From Lithobates sylvaticus (taxonomy: Eukaryota; Chordata; Amphibia; Anura; Ranidae), in assembly GCA_028564925.1 (NCBI GenBank), contig CM053029.1, positions 296,337,168 to 296,401,167 of the forward strand: DNA of 64,000 nt. The letters are read 5' to 3'. A program made the position numbers and the translations under genes. This document shows positions 20,766 through 32,122 of the stretch, piece after piece (position 1 is the stretch's first letter; every line of letters starts with the position of its first letter). The notes beneath the pieces are model-generated. The model did not search any database, was not told the origin of the DNA, and was given only the letters and a program-made list of their open reading frames with translations.

Positions 20766-20799
20766 TTTTTCATCATTTTTAATTGTCTGCAGTTTTTTT

Positions 20800-20999
20800 T
20801 ACATTCAGCTGTCAGCGGAGAACCTATATGGGGTTTGGATCTGGACTTGTTTCTAGCAAGTTCAATACTCTCCAGCGCTTTGTCTTAAACCATTTCTGGA
20901 TGCTTTTTGACGTGTGCTTTGGGTCATTGTCCTGCTGACAGAGACCCGACTTTCTGACACTGGGCCCTACATTGCGCTACAGAATTCTTTGGTAGTCTT
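20800..20999 (-). pseudogene. Tc1 transposase fragment
   Basis: The minus strand reads MKSEDYQRIL, then GLCQQDNDPKHTSKSIQKWF and KRWRVLNLLETSPDPNPI. DNDPKH is the second catalytic Asp motif of a DDE transposase. It comes from a different Tc1 subfamily than the copy at 4544-6662. It is cut off before the Glu motif and carries no element ends. Confidence 0.75.
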
Positions 21000-21312
21000 C
21001 AGATTTCATAATTAACAAGAGGGGGGGGGGGTGAGTATAGTGATGCTTGGAGAAGTTGGAGAGAGACGGATGGGTGGGAAACAAAACTTTAGGTAAAGGT
21101 GATTATGATAATAAAATCCAGTGGTTGGGGTTAGCTTGGACCCTGGAAAGTTCAGTTCAGGCTTGAATGGGTTAGGAACAGGTTCAATGGGTTAAAGATG
21201 TATATAGCGCTCTAGAGGTGCAGGAAGAGGAAGCAGCTCTGTAGATATATAATGTGGAGAACAGCGGCGCTCATTTGAGTGCAGTATATTAAAATGATTA
21301 ATGATGAATTTA
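21000..21312. other. Unassigned stretch
   Basis: No supported feature apart from a short G run near 21022. Confidence 0.45.
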
Positions 21313-21740
21313 TTAAAGCAAAGTTCCACCCACTTTTCAGAGGCGGTCTTAAATGAAAGACCAACTCTCCACTCCTCATTTTTGGCTAGTGAAAATAATT
21401 TTTTTTTTTATTCTAACTTCCCTTTTTATGAAGTACAGCCTGTACTTCCGATCCATCTGGTCCACAGCGCAGAAGGTCATATCCTCTTCTTCGGCGAGCC
21501 GGCCAGTCACAAAGCTATATGAGACTCCCAAATGCGCAGTAGGAAACGGGCAGTGAAGCCGCAAGGCTCCACTGCCGGTTTCCTTTAATTAGAATGGCGG
21601 CGCCTGCACCCGATCCGATGGACGGATCGGCCTTGGGGGCCGACATAGTGGGCTCCCTGGACAGGTAAATGTCCTTATTAAAAGTGAGCAGCTACCGTAT
21701 TTGAAGAGGCTGACTTAAAAAAAAAAAAAAATGCGCTTTA
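21313..21740. mobile_element. TTAA-flanked element, family C
   Basis: Begins TTAAAGCAAAGTTCCACCC and ends near GCGCTTTAAG. It shares GTGAAGCCGCAA and the AAAAG-AGCAGCTAC segment with the element at 59170-59596. No coding capacity. Confidence 0.55.
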
Positions 21741-22473
21741 AGATAAAACATTTTAATAAAAATTAACTCGCAGTGTAAGGGTTAAAATGGCTAGTCACAA
21801 GGGGAGTCCTGATCCAGATAACCGGCAGTGTGGGGTGCTGCTGCTGTCTTGCTAGCTGCAGGTGTTTCCAAGGCTCCGAGTCAAGCTGGCAGTCGTCTCC
21901 CCGTCGGCTGCGGGGCACAGGGCCGGCAGGTGCACGTTCGGGGCATGCGGGCTCCTTCTTCAGGCTGTGTTCAGGTTCTAGCACTAGAGGGTGATATACT
22001 GTGTGATTTCTATATTGTCAGCTTCTGTTAATTGATACAGGTGAGTTTAATTACAAATTACAGGCGCAGCACAAACTTGGAATGCAACTATTTCTTACAA
22101 TTCCAAGAAAGTGCCAATAATTTTGTCCAGTCCATTTTTGGACATTTGCTTGGAATGTGTCAGATTTGGCTTTTTGTTTCTCCACTTTTTTTTTGTTTTT
22201 TTTTTTGTTTCATACCAATACAAACAAAAGAAATACATGAGAATGCATAAACATTTGTAATTGCAACAATTTTCTGGGCGAAGGGGTGCATTATCTGACA
22301 GAAGTGCAGGGGTGCCAATATTTTTTGGTCATGATTGTATGTTGTTATGGTATGATGGGTGTTAATGAGGGGGTACAATCCAATGAAAGAGAACCCAGAA
22401 AGTTGTGAAAAGAGCTCACTCCCTCAGTCTTCTCACATATCACTAAATTACTAACAGACATATGAGCCTGGAT
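21741..22473. other. Unassigned stretch
   Basis: No gene. The minus strand at 21920-21975 carries a motif reminiscent of a decayed hammerhead core (CCTGAAGAAGG followed by CCGAAC); see findings. Confidence 0.4.
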
Positions 22474-22770
22474 TAGGGTTGCCACTTTTTCTTCAAGCCA
22501 AACCCGAACACTTTTTAGCGACGCACAGTCAGTTTTTATTTTTTTGTTTTAGTATACACTATAGGATTGAAACAGACCTGGGATACCTTTGGGCACTCCA
22601 AAGAGAATAGTAATGGGGCGCACATAGTGCCCCCTCACCCTCTAGTCAAGCTCTGTTCCGAGCCACATTCCTGTCTGAATAATGTGTCTGGGATTAAGGT
22701 GAAATTAAACCCGGACACATGATTCAAACCCCGAACTGCCCCGGTGAATCCTGGACAGGTGGCAACCCTA
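22474..22770. mobile_element. hAT-type MITE with perfect 8-bp TSD
   Basis: Left TAGGGTTGCCACTTTTTC, right GGACAGGTGGCAACCCTA. The 8-mer gcctggat lies on both sides (22466-22473 and 22771-22778). The interior contains AAACCCGAACAC and its inverse-like partner. A clean, datable insertion without genes. Confidence 0.85.
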
Positions 22771-22829
22771 GCCTGGATGTCACACCACTTGCTCAAACTC
22801 AATCTATCAAAAACTGTCTGTCTTCATGT

Positions 22830-23050
22830 TGTAAAGCGCTGCACAAACTGTTGGCGCTATATAAATCCTGTATAATAATATAAGTATTGTATAATAATAT
22901 AAATCCTGTATAATAATAAAAGTCTTGTATAATAATATAAATCCTGTATAATAATATAAGTAATGTATAATAATATAAATCCTGTATAATAATAAAAGTC
23001 TTGTATAATAATATAAATCCTGTATAATAATATAAGTATTGTATAATAAT
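22830..23050. repeat. LINE/SINE-type tail expanded into an AT-rich minisatellite
   Basis: GTAAAGCGCTGCACAAACTG and GGCGCTATATAAATCC form a 3' tail shared by many vertebrate LINE/SINE families. It passes into about ten units of an 18-20 bp motif (CTGTATAATAATATAAAT and AGTCTTGTATAATAATA). The minus-strand frames here (YIIIQD repeats) are by-products. Confidence 0.75.
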
Positions 23051-24349
23051 AATGAGGTGTAAAATCCAAAGAAATAGAACCCATAAAACTATTGTTTGTA
23101 TTGTTGTTACAATGTTGATATTATACAATAAAAGTGTATGCTGTAACCTGTTCTGCAGAAGGCAGAGAGGAGTCCCCCCTGTGACCCATACAGAGCGGAG
23201 AGCATGCACGGCTATAGGGAGTCCGGGGATGTGATGTCACTGAACACCGGATAATACGTCATAGCAGAGGCTGAACTGTGTGTACATGGGAGGGATCCTC
23301 AGATTCTAGACTGCGATCCTTCTACATTGCCTGCAGTAGCATTACATGATCGGTGTGCGAGCTACATGAGATAAGAGAGCCGACTCTGAGAGGGTGCATC
23401 GATCACTGCTAGAGCTTCTATTGTCTGGGTAAGCCGCTATGACATCACAATGGAGGGATGGGGAGGGAAAGGGATTTACACTTTGGATGGGGGCAGCAGA
23501 CATGTTAATGGGCAGATAGAAGTAGGGAAGTCCCAGGAAAGAGGAAAAGTTGGGCTGGCAGAAGATCGCCCCCCTCCAGAATGTTCTGTGCAATGTGATC
23601 CACCATAAACTTCCAGTCCAGTACTCAGTGCCAGAGAACATGGACTGGGAATCTCTGGATGTGTCCTCTACTGCGCTGCCTTCTCTACTTCTCAAGTCCT
23701 TCCAGTGCATTACTTCTGACCAATCATTACATGTTTTAACTTTTTGTACTTTTGTTTTTCTTTCTTTTCAGTTCTGATTTTATTAAAAAAAATATTGTTA
23801 ATTAGTTATTTATACCAACTTTATAATGTTTCTCAACTGTAATGTATATTTCTCAGCTGTAACATTGTACATAGCCCTTTTTGTAAAGTGTTTACCCAAG
23901 TCCCCCAGAGCGATCAATTCTCAAATTCCCCCGCACAAGGGTTTAATACCAGAACTTCCAACTATTTTCCAAAAAAATTAATTATACTAATGCCTAGCAC
24001 ACAGGATCAGAAATCGTTTGAAAAATACCGCTTTGGAAGCGATAATGCGATAATCTGATTGTTAGTACAGAGCTTTCGAGAGCCGATCCCGACCGTTATT
24101 CTGAAATTATCCGAAGGGGCAAACACAAAAAAGAAAAAATCTTGTACGATACCAGATCATACAATTTTTCCTTTTAATCCAGTACAGTTTTTGTCCAAAA
24201 ATACATTACATGAAATCGCTTCCAAACTTTTTATTCTGTTGTATGAGAATTTTCGTAACTTAAGTAACCTTCATTTTTGATATAGACTAGCATGCAAAAA
24301 AAAAAAAACAGACGATCGTTCGTCCGATAATCTTATGTGTACCAGGCTT
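23051..24349. other. Unassigned stretch
   Basis: Ordinary-complexity intergenic sequence. Several short frames, none with recognisable content. Confidence 0.45.
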
Positions 24350-24399
24350 TATAGTGGAGGACATGGGCTGCCAGACAAGTCCTATACAGTAGGGGAATT

Positions 24400-24690
24400 T
24401 ATTTAAAACTGTAGCAGACAGAATCTGGAGCAGCTGTGCATGGCAACCAATCAGCTCCTAGCTTCAGCTTTTTAGTGCCGGTTCACACAAGGGTGGTTTC
24501 AAAGTCGCCCGACTCTGAAGCCGCCCTGTACAAAGGGACTTTAGCGTGGCTTGCAAAACGGCTTTTGTATAGAAGTCAATGCAAATCGCTCCAAAGTCGC
24601 CCCTGTGTGAACCGGCACTTAAGCTTTAAAAAAAATCAGAAGTTGATTGGTTACCATGTACAGCTGCTCCAGAATCCATCTGCATCAGTT
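24400..24690. mobile_element. Palindromic MITE hosting another MITE
   Basis: Arms CTGGAGCAGCTGTGCATGG, then AACCAATCAGCT on the left and AGTTGATTGGTTACC, then ACAGCTGCTCCAG on the right pair with each other. The centre is occupied by the insertion at 24475-24618. Confidence 0.65.
24475..24618. mobile_element. 144-bp MITE with TTA duplications
   Basis: Termini GTGCCGGTTCACAC and GTGTGAACCGGCAC are perfect inverted repeats flanked by TTA on both sides (24472-24474 and 24619-24621). A 3-bp TTA/TAA target duplication is usual for Harbinger-type elements; the assignment is an inference. Confidence 0.75.
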
Positions 24691-25463
24691 TTCATTAATT
24701 CCCCACTATCTCTTCTGTTAAGAAAATAGCAATTGGCAGGGATGCTGTAAAGGTGATCATACATGGATCAAAGGCTGATTGTTCACAAGTCAATATATAT
24801 CGATTGACTTGTGAACAGCCAACCAGTTGGAAAGTTTTCTCTCAATCAGCACAGCCGCTGTCCGAATACAATAGCTCAGCAAGACGGATTCCCTCTTCCA
24901 CATTGAATGTGTGCTGGGAAAACTGAATCATTTTCTTTCCTTCAACCAGTGAATTGAATGGGGGTGGGGGAATTACTCCTGTATGGCCAGCCAAATGTAC
25001 AAAATCATACTAAAAATACCACTTTCGGAACAATCGTAAAAAAAAATTGATCGTTAGTACACAGCTTTCGAGAGCCGATCACGACAGTTCATGCAAAAAT
25101 ATCTGTAAGGACAAACACAATTTTTATTTTTCATATGATAACAAAGCGAATGATTTCCATGTAATTGTAGTATTTGTATGACCAAGACCACGCATGCTCG
25201 GAAATGAGAGAATACATTACTATACAGTCTCTTACAACAGAATACAAATTCCAAAGTGATGTAGTAATTTCTATTGACAAAACGCTACATCATTTCAGAA
25301 GTTGTCTTTTGTTGTAAGAGAATTTTCATAACTTTAGTAACCTGTTGGTTTTATGAGACTAGCCTGCAAAAAAACAAAAAACAGGCGATCATTCGCCTAA
25401 TATTGTTGTTATAATGTATACTAGGCATTAGCCTCTATTCACATTGAAAGTGGTTCTAAAGCC

Positions 25464-25920
25464 TTAAAACGGTTGTATACCCGCTGACACTTTTTTATTT
25501 TTTATTTTTTTTGTATACCCCTGTAAGGCAAAAGGCATAATGAGCTAGTATGCACCGCATACTAGCTCGTTATGAAATACTTACCTTAGAACAAGGCCCC
25601 GACATCTCATCCGATCCATGGCAAGGGAGCTGACATGTTCCCTCGGCCTTTTTTTCCAGGTATCGCGGCTCCGTCGCTGTGAGTGGCCGGAGCCGTGATG
25701 TCGTCCCTCCCGCAGGAGACTTCTTTCCAGCAAGGTCCGGCGTCTGCCGGGCTTTCAGCAGAGAATCCCCGGAGCGCAGTCAGCGGCTCATTGCGAGGGT
25801 AATATCTCCTAAACCATACAGGTTTAGGAGATAATTTTTTTTTTTTTTACCTACAGGTAAGCCTTATTATAGGCTTACCTGTAGGTAAGAGTTAACATTT
25901 TGACTATACAACCACTTTAA
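25464..25920. mobile_element. TTAA-flanked element, family B type, copy 2
   Basis: Left TTAAAACGGTTGTATACCC, right TATACAACCACTTTAA. The interior has a hairpin around ACCTACAGGTAAGCC and GGCTTACCTGTAGGT, and another around CTCCTAAACC. Confidence 0.7.
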
Positions 25921-25931
25921 GGTTATTTACC

Positions 25932-26419
25932 TTAAAGTGATACTAAAGGATCGTGTTTTTTTTTTTTTTATTTTTTATAACAGACATGTCATACTTACCT
26001 CCACTGTGCAGCTTGTTTTGCACAGAGTGGCCCCGAACATCATCTATTTCTGAGGTCCCTCAGCGGTTCCTGCCTGCATTAGATGACCCCCTTGGAGAAG
26101 TGCTCTCCCCAGGGGGTTACCTTGTGGGCACACTCCTGAGTCCAGCATTTGCGTCCATAGAGGCCGAATGCAGGACTCGGCCCTGCCCCCCCCCCCGGCG
26201 CTCGTGTCATTGGATTTGATTGACAGCAGCTATCAATCTATCCAATCAAGAGCTGGAAACCCATGGAGAGAGGGAATGGGGGGGATGCGGCAACAGAAAT
26301 TCGGGGCTCAGGTAAGTAAAACGGGGGGGCTAGGGGGCCGGTCACTGCCAGGTGTTTTTTCACCGTAATGCATAGGATGCGTTACGGTGAAAAAACACGA
26401 GCCTTTACAACCCTTTTAA
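25932..26419. mobile_element. TTAA-flanked element, family B type, copy 3
   Basis: Left TTAAAGTGATACTAAAGG, right CTTTACAACCCTTTTAA. Shares ACAGACATGTCATACTTACC-like sequence with 12491-12949. Its right TTAA is also the left TTAA of the next element. Confidence 0.7.
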
Positions 26420-26946
26420 TGCATTCTATGCATTAAGACGAAAAACCTTCTGTGCTGCAGCTCCTGTTCAGACCCCCCTCCCCCTCTTTTCCTAATCTGA
26501 GCCCGGTCCAATCCAGCAATGTGCACGAGTACGGTGGCTCCAGCAAAAGCCTTGCACAGACCAGGTAAGTATAACATGTTTGTTATTTTAATACAAAAAG
26601 GAAAAAATAGGAAAGCTTTAGAACCACTTAAGGAAGCCATGCATTACGCAATTATCTTTCCTTCAACCATGGGTTGAAGGAAAGAAAATTGCTCGATTTC
26701 CCCCACCAACACATTGAGTGTTGATGGGGGATCCCTCCTGTAGAGCAGTGGGAGGTTTCCCAGCCATCAGAATACAATGATCACTGCCAGCAGTGATTGT
26801 ATGAGGAAAAACCTGACAGGCTGGTTTTACTGAAGTTGATCAGTGGATTGACTTCAGAACAACCAGCCTGGGCCATAGACAGATTTAATTTTGTCCGGTT
26901 CCTGATAAACTGGTCAAATTTGTAAACCATTTATAGCCAGCCTTAA
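26416..26946. mobile_element. Two further TTAA elements joined at a shared TTAA (26628-26631)
   Basis: The first (26416-26631) starts TTAATGCATTCTATGC and ends TTTAGAACCACTTAA. The second (26628-26946) starts TTAAGGAAGCCATGC and ends ATAGCCAGCCTTAA. Relatives of the second occur at about 37140-37262 and 38636-38905. Confidence 0.6.
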
Positions 26947-26949
26947 AAT

Positions 26950-27385
26950 GTGTAAGTAGGTGATTTTTAAAGTCGACCTATAGTCAAAACTTTTTTTTTT
27001 TTAAATTTTGGATAGATTAAGGGAGGGTTATAACCCCTGTCATCTGTTTCCCATTGCAGAGATTTCCCTTCACTTCCTGTCCCATAGCCAAACAGGAAGT
27101 GAGAGGAAATCCCCACAAATGAAGGAAATCCCTTGGGGACCTCCAGGTCGCCAGAACTAGTGTCCCCCATTGGAAGATTTTCCCTCTATTACTTTTCTGG
27201 GGACACCCAAAAATTTGGGATTTTCTTTTACTTTCATTGACAATGGTAAACAGGCCAAATAGAGAGGGGAATCTCTTTAACAGGGGCCACAGACAGCAAT
27301 AAAAACAGACAGGGGTTCTAATCCCTCTCCACTCTATCCAATAAAAAAAAAAAAAAGAAAAAAAAGTTTGCCTTTAGTTATACTT
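26950..27385. mobile_element. Dispersed MITE, family D
   Basis: Contains GTTATAACCCCTGTCATC, CACTTCCTGTCCCATAGCC and CAGGGGTTCTAATCCCTC, then CCACTCTATCCA. Related copies appear near 8520-8640, 45000-45425 and 48960-49280. Ends are not resolved. Confidence 0.5.
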
Positions 27386-27610
27386 TAAGGCTTTTTAAAA
27401 TGTGTTTTCGAATATGAAGTACCATACAGGAGCTTCTTTTGGGCAGAATTTCACATAACATATGTTTTTGTAAACGCTCTCATTAAAGTGAATGGGGCCA
27501 AAAGGACTTCAAAAGTAGCTCATGTATGTAACAAATTAACTTTAAGAGTTTACTACCACTTCAAAGACTTTTTTTTTTTTTTATATTAAAATAAAAGAGG
27601 TTACCTAACA

Positions 27611-28310
27611 TACCGTATATACTCAAATATAAGCCGAGGCACCTAATTTTACCACAAAAAACTGGGAAATCTTATTGACTGGAGTATAAGCCTAGGGTGG
27701 GAAATGCTCAGCTACTGTAAGTGGTAAAAGAGGGTCAACAATGCCCATTTGCATGCCTCACTGTGCCCATTTGCAGCCATAGGTCCCCCCGAACTTCACA
27801 CTTGGTAGTTAAGGGTTCCTAGATGCCCCCTAACTGCAACCAAAAGGTCCCGAAATGACATTGCTGCAGATGGACACAGATGGAATTTGGGGCCCCGTAT
27901 CTCGGGGCCACTTGGTGTTAGGAACCCCAAATTTGGTGTGCAAACCCAGTGGAACTACCACTACAACATATCCTAGCACCAAGTGGCCCCGAGATATGGT
28001 GCTCCAAAGTCGGTTTGGAAAATGTCAAGCACTTTTCTGCAGCAGAGAATGACATTTTCCAAACCGACTTTGGGGCCCTGTATCTCGGGGCCACTTGGTG
28101 CTAGGATATGTTGCAGTGCTAGTTCCACTGGGTTTGCACACCAAATTTGGGGTTCCTAACACCAAGTGGCCCCGAGATACGAGAAGTCGGGGTCGGAAAA
28201 TGTCATTCTCTGCTGCAGAAAAAGGCTTGACTCGAGTATAAGCCGAGGGGGGCATTTTCAGCACTAAAAAAGTGCTGAAAAACTCGGCTTATACTCGAGT
28301 ATATACGGTA
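27611..28310. mobile_element. MITE with ACCGTATATACTC ends and a four-fold internal palindrome
   Basis: Left TACCGTATATACTCAAATAT, right CTCGAGTATATACGGTA, flanked by TA. Inside, GTATCTCGGGGCCACTTGGTG-like sequence occurs four times in alternating orientation (about 27897, 27978, 28080 and 28160). The two pairs are themselves inverted about a centre near 28045. No coding capacity. Confidence 0.75.
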
Positions 28311-29373
28311 TTGCATAGTAGGTGAGGTTGAGCCAAGAGACACAAGTCCATCAAGTGCAGCCTGCTCTATGCAACAATATTGCATAGCATGGTCCTCCTC
28401 TCCAGTTTGGTGGTCACCCGCCGCTCTGTCAGCTCTTTCTTCTAGTCAAAATCATGGGATTTTTTTTTTTTTTTGGTGGTGGTGTTTTTTGTTTTTTATG
28501 GCATACAGCACTCATCAAAAATTGTGATTGATTCTAATGATGTGTATTTTATGTTCTGCAATAATTCTATAATAATCCACCTCTCAGTGATGCCAGAGAC
28601 CCCTCGCAGCTTCAATCTTCCAGCAGTGCAGGGGTTATTGGCAGTGGCAGCGACTTAGGGGAGGGCAAGTGGTGCGAGTCCAGCCAATCGCAAACTTCTA
28701 CGATTCTCTCAATATGCAACATGTTCTGTGAATGGGTAGGGGAGATTCTGTCATTTATCTGCTCCTCCTTCATTCATGAAACTAGGAGATTTATGAATGG
28801 CCAAGGGCACAGGAAGGGGAGGAGGAGAAGTGCGATCCAATCCATCACTGTTGCATCTGCTGTTAGTAACCCCCGCAGCGCCAGAATTTTACAGCTGTGG
28901 GGTCTTTGTCATCATTTAGGTTATTACAGTGACGGGGTTACACCTCATTAGAGGTACATTATTACGCTGCTCTTGTATCCCCAAAACAATGTTACTAAAC
29001 TTTAGGTTTATAAGTAAGTACACTAAAATGGATATCTTCCAGATATCAGTTTGTATAAGACATAATGTTAGATGGTAAAGACACAAAGAACCCTCTGTAT
29101 GGCAGTAATTGACCAAGTTCAGCTATGAAGGAAATTAAAGCAATCCTTGAGGACTTACTATGGTGATTGAGGAATTAAATCCAGTCATCCTCCAAAAAGC
29201 ACAACTACAATTCATCTCTTGTAACACCAGGAATTAAAAAAACCTACAAAATAAAAATAAAAAATCACTGGAATAGTAATGGATGCTTACTATGAAATTC
29301 AGTTACTAAGGGGCACTTTACACTTTGCCATTCTTGGGCATTGCACTACTGTTGAAACTTTTTATGTTGTACA
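28311..29373. other. Unassigned stretch
   Basis: A weak palindrome built on TCTGCTCCTCCTTCATTC and ATTTATGAATGG lies near 28740-28800. Otherwise nothing I can support. Confidence 0.4.
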
Positions 29374-30658
29374 TTAAAGTGCTACTAAACCCAGAACTCT
29401 GCATTCACTATATCTGGTCTCCCACAGTACACAGAACATGGAAATGCAATGGTTTTGGGCTTGGTTCATACCTATGCATTTTGCTTTTGATTCATTTCTG
29501 CAGTGCTTTTGCTGTGCGTTCTTGCACATGCAATTTTTTTTTTATTTTTTTTCAGCTGAACTCCTACAATTTCATTCCCGCATGTGAGTCCCGACTTCGG
29601 GGGCGATTTTCAGAGATATCTGTATGGGTTTCTGCACAGATGTTTATTGAAATCGCACCCGAAGGTGCCAGTAGAGAAACTAGTAGTAGAGAAACTACTT
29701 TTGGGAATCAGTGCTGCGCCTTTGCCAATTTCCGCCGATATGGCATGCGATTTGGCATGCCAAATCACTGTAATGTGAACCAGGGTTAAATGCTTTTTTT
29801 TTTTTTTTTTTTGGCCAATTTGTTGTGGGCAGAATAAAAAAAAATGCAAATTGCTATAACATTGTTGCAAAAAACACACTACATGCTTTTCTGCAGCTTC
29901 TCCTTTGGTGTTTCATAGGAAACCATGTTAAATGAACTGTAGTGCATTTCAGCAAAAATCGCCAAAAAATGCATTGGTGTGAACCAGGCTTTAGTAAATA
30001 TAAACTGCTAAATACCTTTTCTCATCAGCAGTGTATAGCAGTCTTGTGACTTCTATCAGTGCCTGGTTAAAGCTTATGCCCTATGAGGCTGCAGAACCCC
30101 TGACCCTCTGTCTGGTTAGTGCTGATTGGCCCTGTGCTGATCGCATGCACTCTTCCAAGAAAGAAAAAACTTTATAGCAATACACACCAAACTGAGCATG
30201 GGCAGCTTGTCCCCAAAGCTCTGTTTTATCAGGAGATGGTTTGGGGGCTAAAAGAAGGGGAGGATCAAAGAAGACAGAATCAAACAGCCTTTGTACACAA
30301 TGCAATGCATTAGCCCCTTAGGTTCCACAGTGAGTATAACCAGCATGCTTTACTGCAGTGGCCTCCAAACTGCGGCCCTTTGCTTGCCATTGTCCGGCCT
30401 AGAGGCAGCATTTCTTTTACTGACACCAACAGTGGGGCATTATTCCTTCCACTGACCTCAACGATGGTGCATTGTTCCTGCAACTAGTGCATTGTTCCTC
30501 CCATTGATGCTGGGGCATTTTCTACTCCTACTGGCTGCAGTCTGGCCCTCCTAAAGTCTGATGGGCACTAAACTGGTCCTTTTGTTTAGGAAGTTTGGAG
30601 TCCCCTGCTTTACTGTATATACAGACTGATTTTACTGTTATGGGTTTAGTAACACTTA
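29374..30658. mobile_element. Host element (TTAAAGTGCTACTAAACCC) carrying two insertions
   Basis: Starts TTAAAGTGCTACTAAACCC and ends ATGGGTTTAGTAACACTTA, the same ends as the uninterrupted copy at 40929-41407. Two elements are inserted: a palindromic MITE (about 29457-29990, from GCTTGGTTCATACC to GGTGTGAACCAGGC) and the hAT MITE at 30356-30607. Its right edge is where the large foldback begins. Confidence 0.65.
30356..30607. mobile_element. hAT-type MITE with perfect 8-bp TSD
   Basis: Left CAGTGGCCTCCAAACTGCGG, right AAGTTTGGAGTCCCCTG. The 8-mer ctttactg is present at 30348-30355 and 30608-30615. 252 bp, no genes. Confidence 0.85.
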
Positions 30659-31386
30659 TGCCGCGTACACACGTGCAGACTTTTGCCGGCGGACTTAGTC
30701 CAGCGGACAATCCCGCCGGACTTTCCAGCTGGGTCCGCTGGACTTTCCGAGCGTGTGGACTTGCCCACACACGCACGGACTTCTCCGGCGGATAATCCGC
30801 CGGCCAAAAGTCCGCGGGACTTTTGAAAATGAACGGACTTGCCCACACACGGAGCAGTCCGTTCATTTAGAACGTAACTTCAGGTTAGGTAGCTAGCGTA
30901 GGCAGTAAATGCCGCCGCGCTAGCTCCGTGACCTGGCATGGATTTAAAGGGACTCCCCACGCCGAAAAAACGGCGTGGGGGTTCCCCCCAAATCCATGTC
31001 AGACCCTCATCCGAGCACGCAGCCTGGCAGGCCAGGAAAGGGGTGGGGACGAACGAGCGCCCCCCCCCTCCTGAGCCGTACCAGGCCGCGTGCCCTCAAC
31101 ATGGGGGGTGCCCTGGGGAAAGGGGGGCCGTGCGGCCACCCCCACCCCAAAGCACCTTGTCCCCATGTTGATGAGGACAAGGGCCTCTTCCCGACAACCC
31201 TGGCTGTTGGTTGTCGGGGTCTGCGGGCGGGGGCTTATCGGGATCTGAGAGTCCCCTTTTATAAGGGGGCCCTCAGATCCCGGCCCCCCACCCTATGTGA
31301 ATGAGTATGGGGTACGATGTACCCCTACCCATTCACCTAAGGTGTAAAATGTAAAGTACAAAAACACCCACACTTTGAAAAAATAG

Positions 31387-31392
31387 TTTATT
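31387..31392 (-). terminator. Polyadenylation signal of the left arm
   Basis: AATAAA on the minus strand about 300 nt after the minus TATA box, followed by GTGTGGGTGTTTTTG, a GU-rich downstream-type sequence. Confidence 0.4.
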
Positions 31393-31689
31393 GCACTGCT
31401 CCGGGGGTCTTCTTCCGTCTTGGGGGGTCTTCTCGCCGGACTCCCCCGCCATTTACCAAGCTCTTTTACCGAGCGGGGGAAGTCCGGCTACCTTCTTCGT
31501 CGTTGCCGCCGTCGTCTGGGGGGTCTCGATCCGCCTTCGGGGGTCTTCCGGGGTCTTCCGGGGGTCTCTTCTGTTCTTGCGGCGGTCGTCGTCTTCCCCG
31601 GCGCCGCCTTCTTCTTGTGCTTCTTCTTGTTCTTCCGATGTTGACCCGATTCTCTCTCTGCCCGGAATGCCTGTGCCGCGCTGCGCTGG

Positions 31690-31860
31690 GACTTATATAG
31701 GGGCATGGGGACAGGGTCACATGCTCATGTCACATGGTGACCCCGCCCCCTTGCGATGTCACAGTCCCAGCATCCTCCGGGACTGTGACAACACAAGGGG
31801 GCGGGGTCACCATGTGACATGAGCATGTGACCCTGTCCCCATGCCCCTATATAAGTCCCA
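31690..31860. promoter_or_regulatory. Central bidirectional promoter-like region of the foldback
   Basis: Two TATATAAG boxes point outward: one on minus (31693-31699 region) and one on plus (31849-31856). Between them lie mirrored GC boxes (CCCCGCCCC and GGGGCGGGG) and TGTCACATGGTGACC-type palindromic sequence. Arrangement of GC box then TATA on both strands resembles a divergent Pol II promoter. Activity is inferred, not shown. Confidence 0.45.
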
Positions 31861-32116
31861 GCGCGGCACAGGCATTCCGGGCAGAGAGAGCATTGGGTCA
31901 ACATCGGAAGAAGGCGGCGCGTAAGGCGACGACCGCCGCAAGAACAGAAGAGAACCCCGGAAGACCCCCGAAGGCGGATCGAGACCCCCCCAGACGACGG
32001 CGGCGACGACGAAGAAGGTAGCCGGACTTCCCCCGCTCGATAAAAGAGCTTGGTAAATGGCGGGGGAGTCCGGCGAGAAGACCCCCCAAGACGGAAGAAG
32101 ACCCCCGGAGCAGTGC

Positions 32117-32122
32117 AATAAA
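32117..32122 (+). terminator. Polyadenylation signal of the right arm
   Basis: AATAAA about 265 nt after the plus TATA box, followed by GTGTGGGTGTTTTTGT. Mirror of the left-arm site. Confidence 0.4.

Noticed and set aside
22799-23209. 136-codon minus frame with repeated YIIIQD
   Set aside because: Encoded by the AT-rich minisatellite at 22855-23050.
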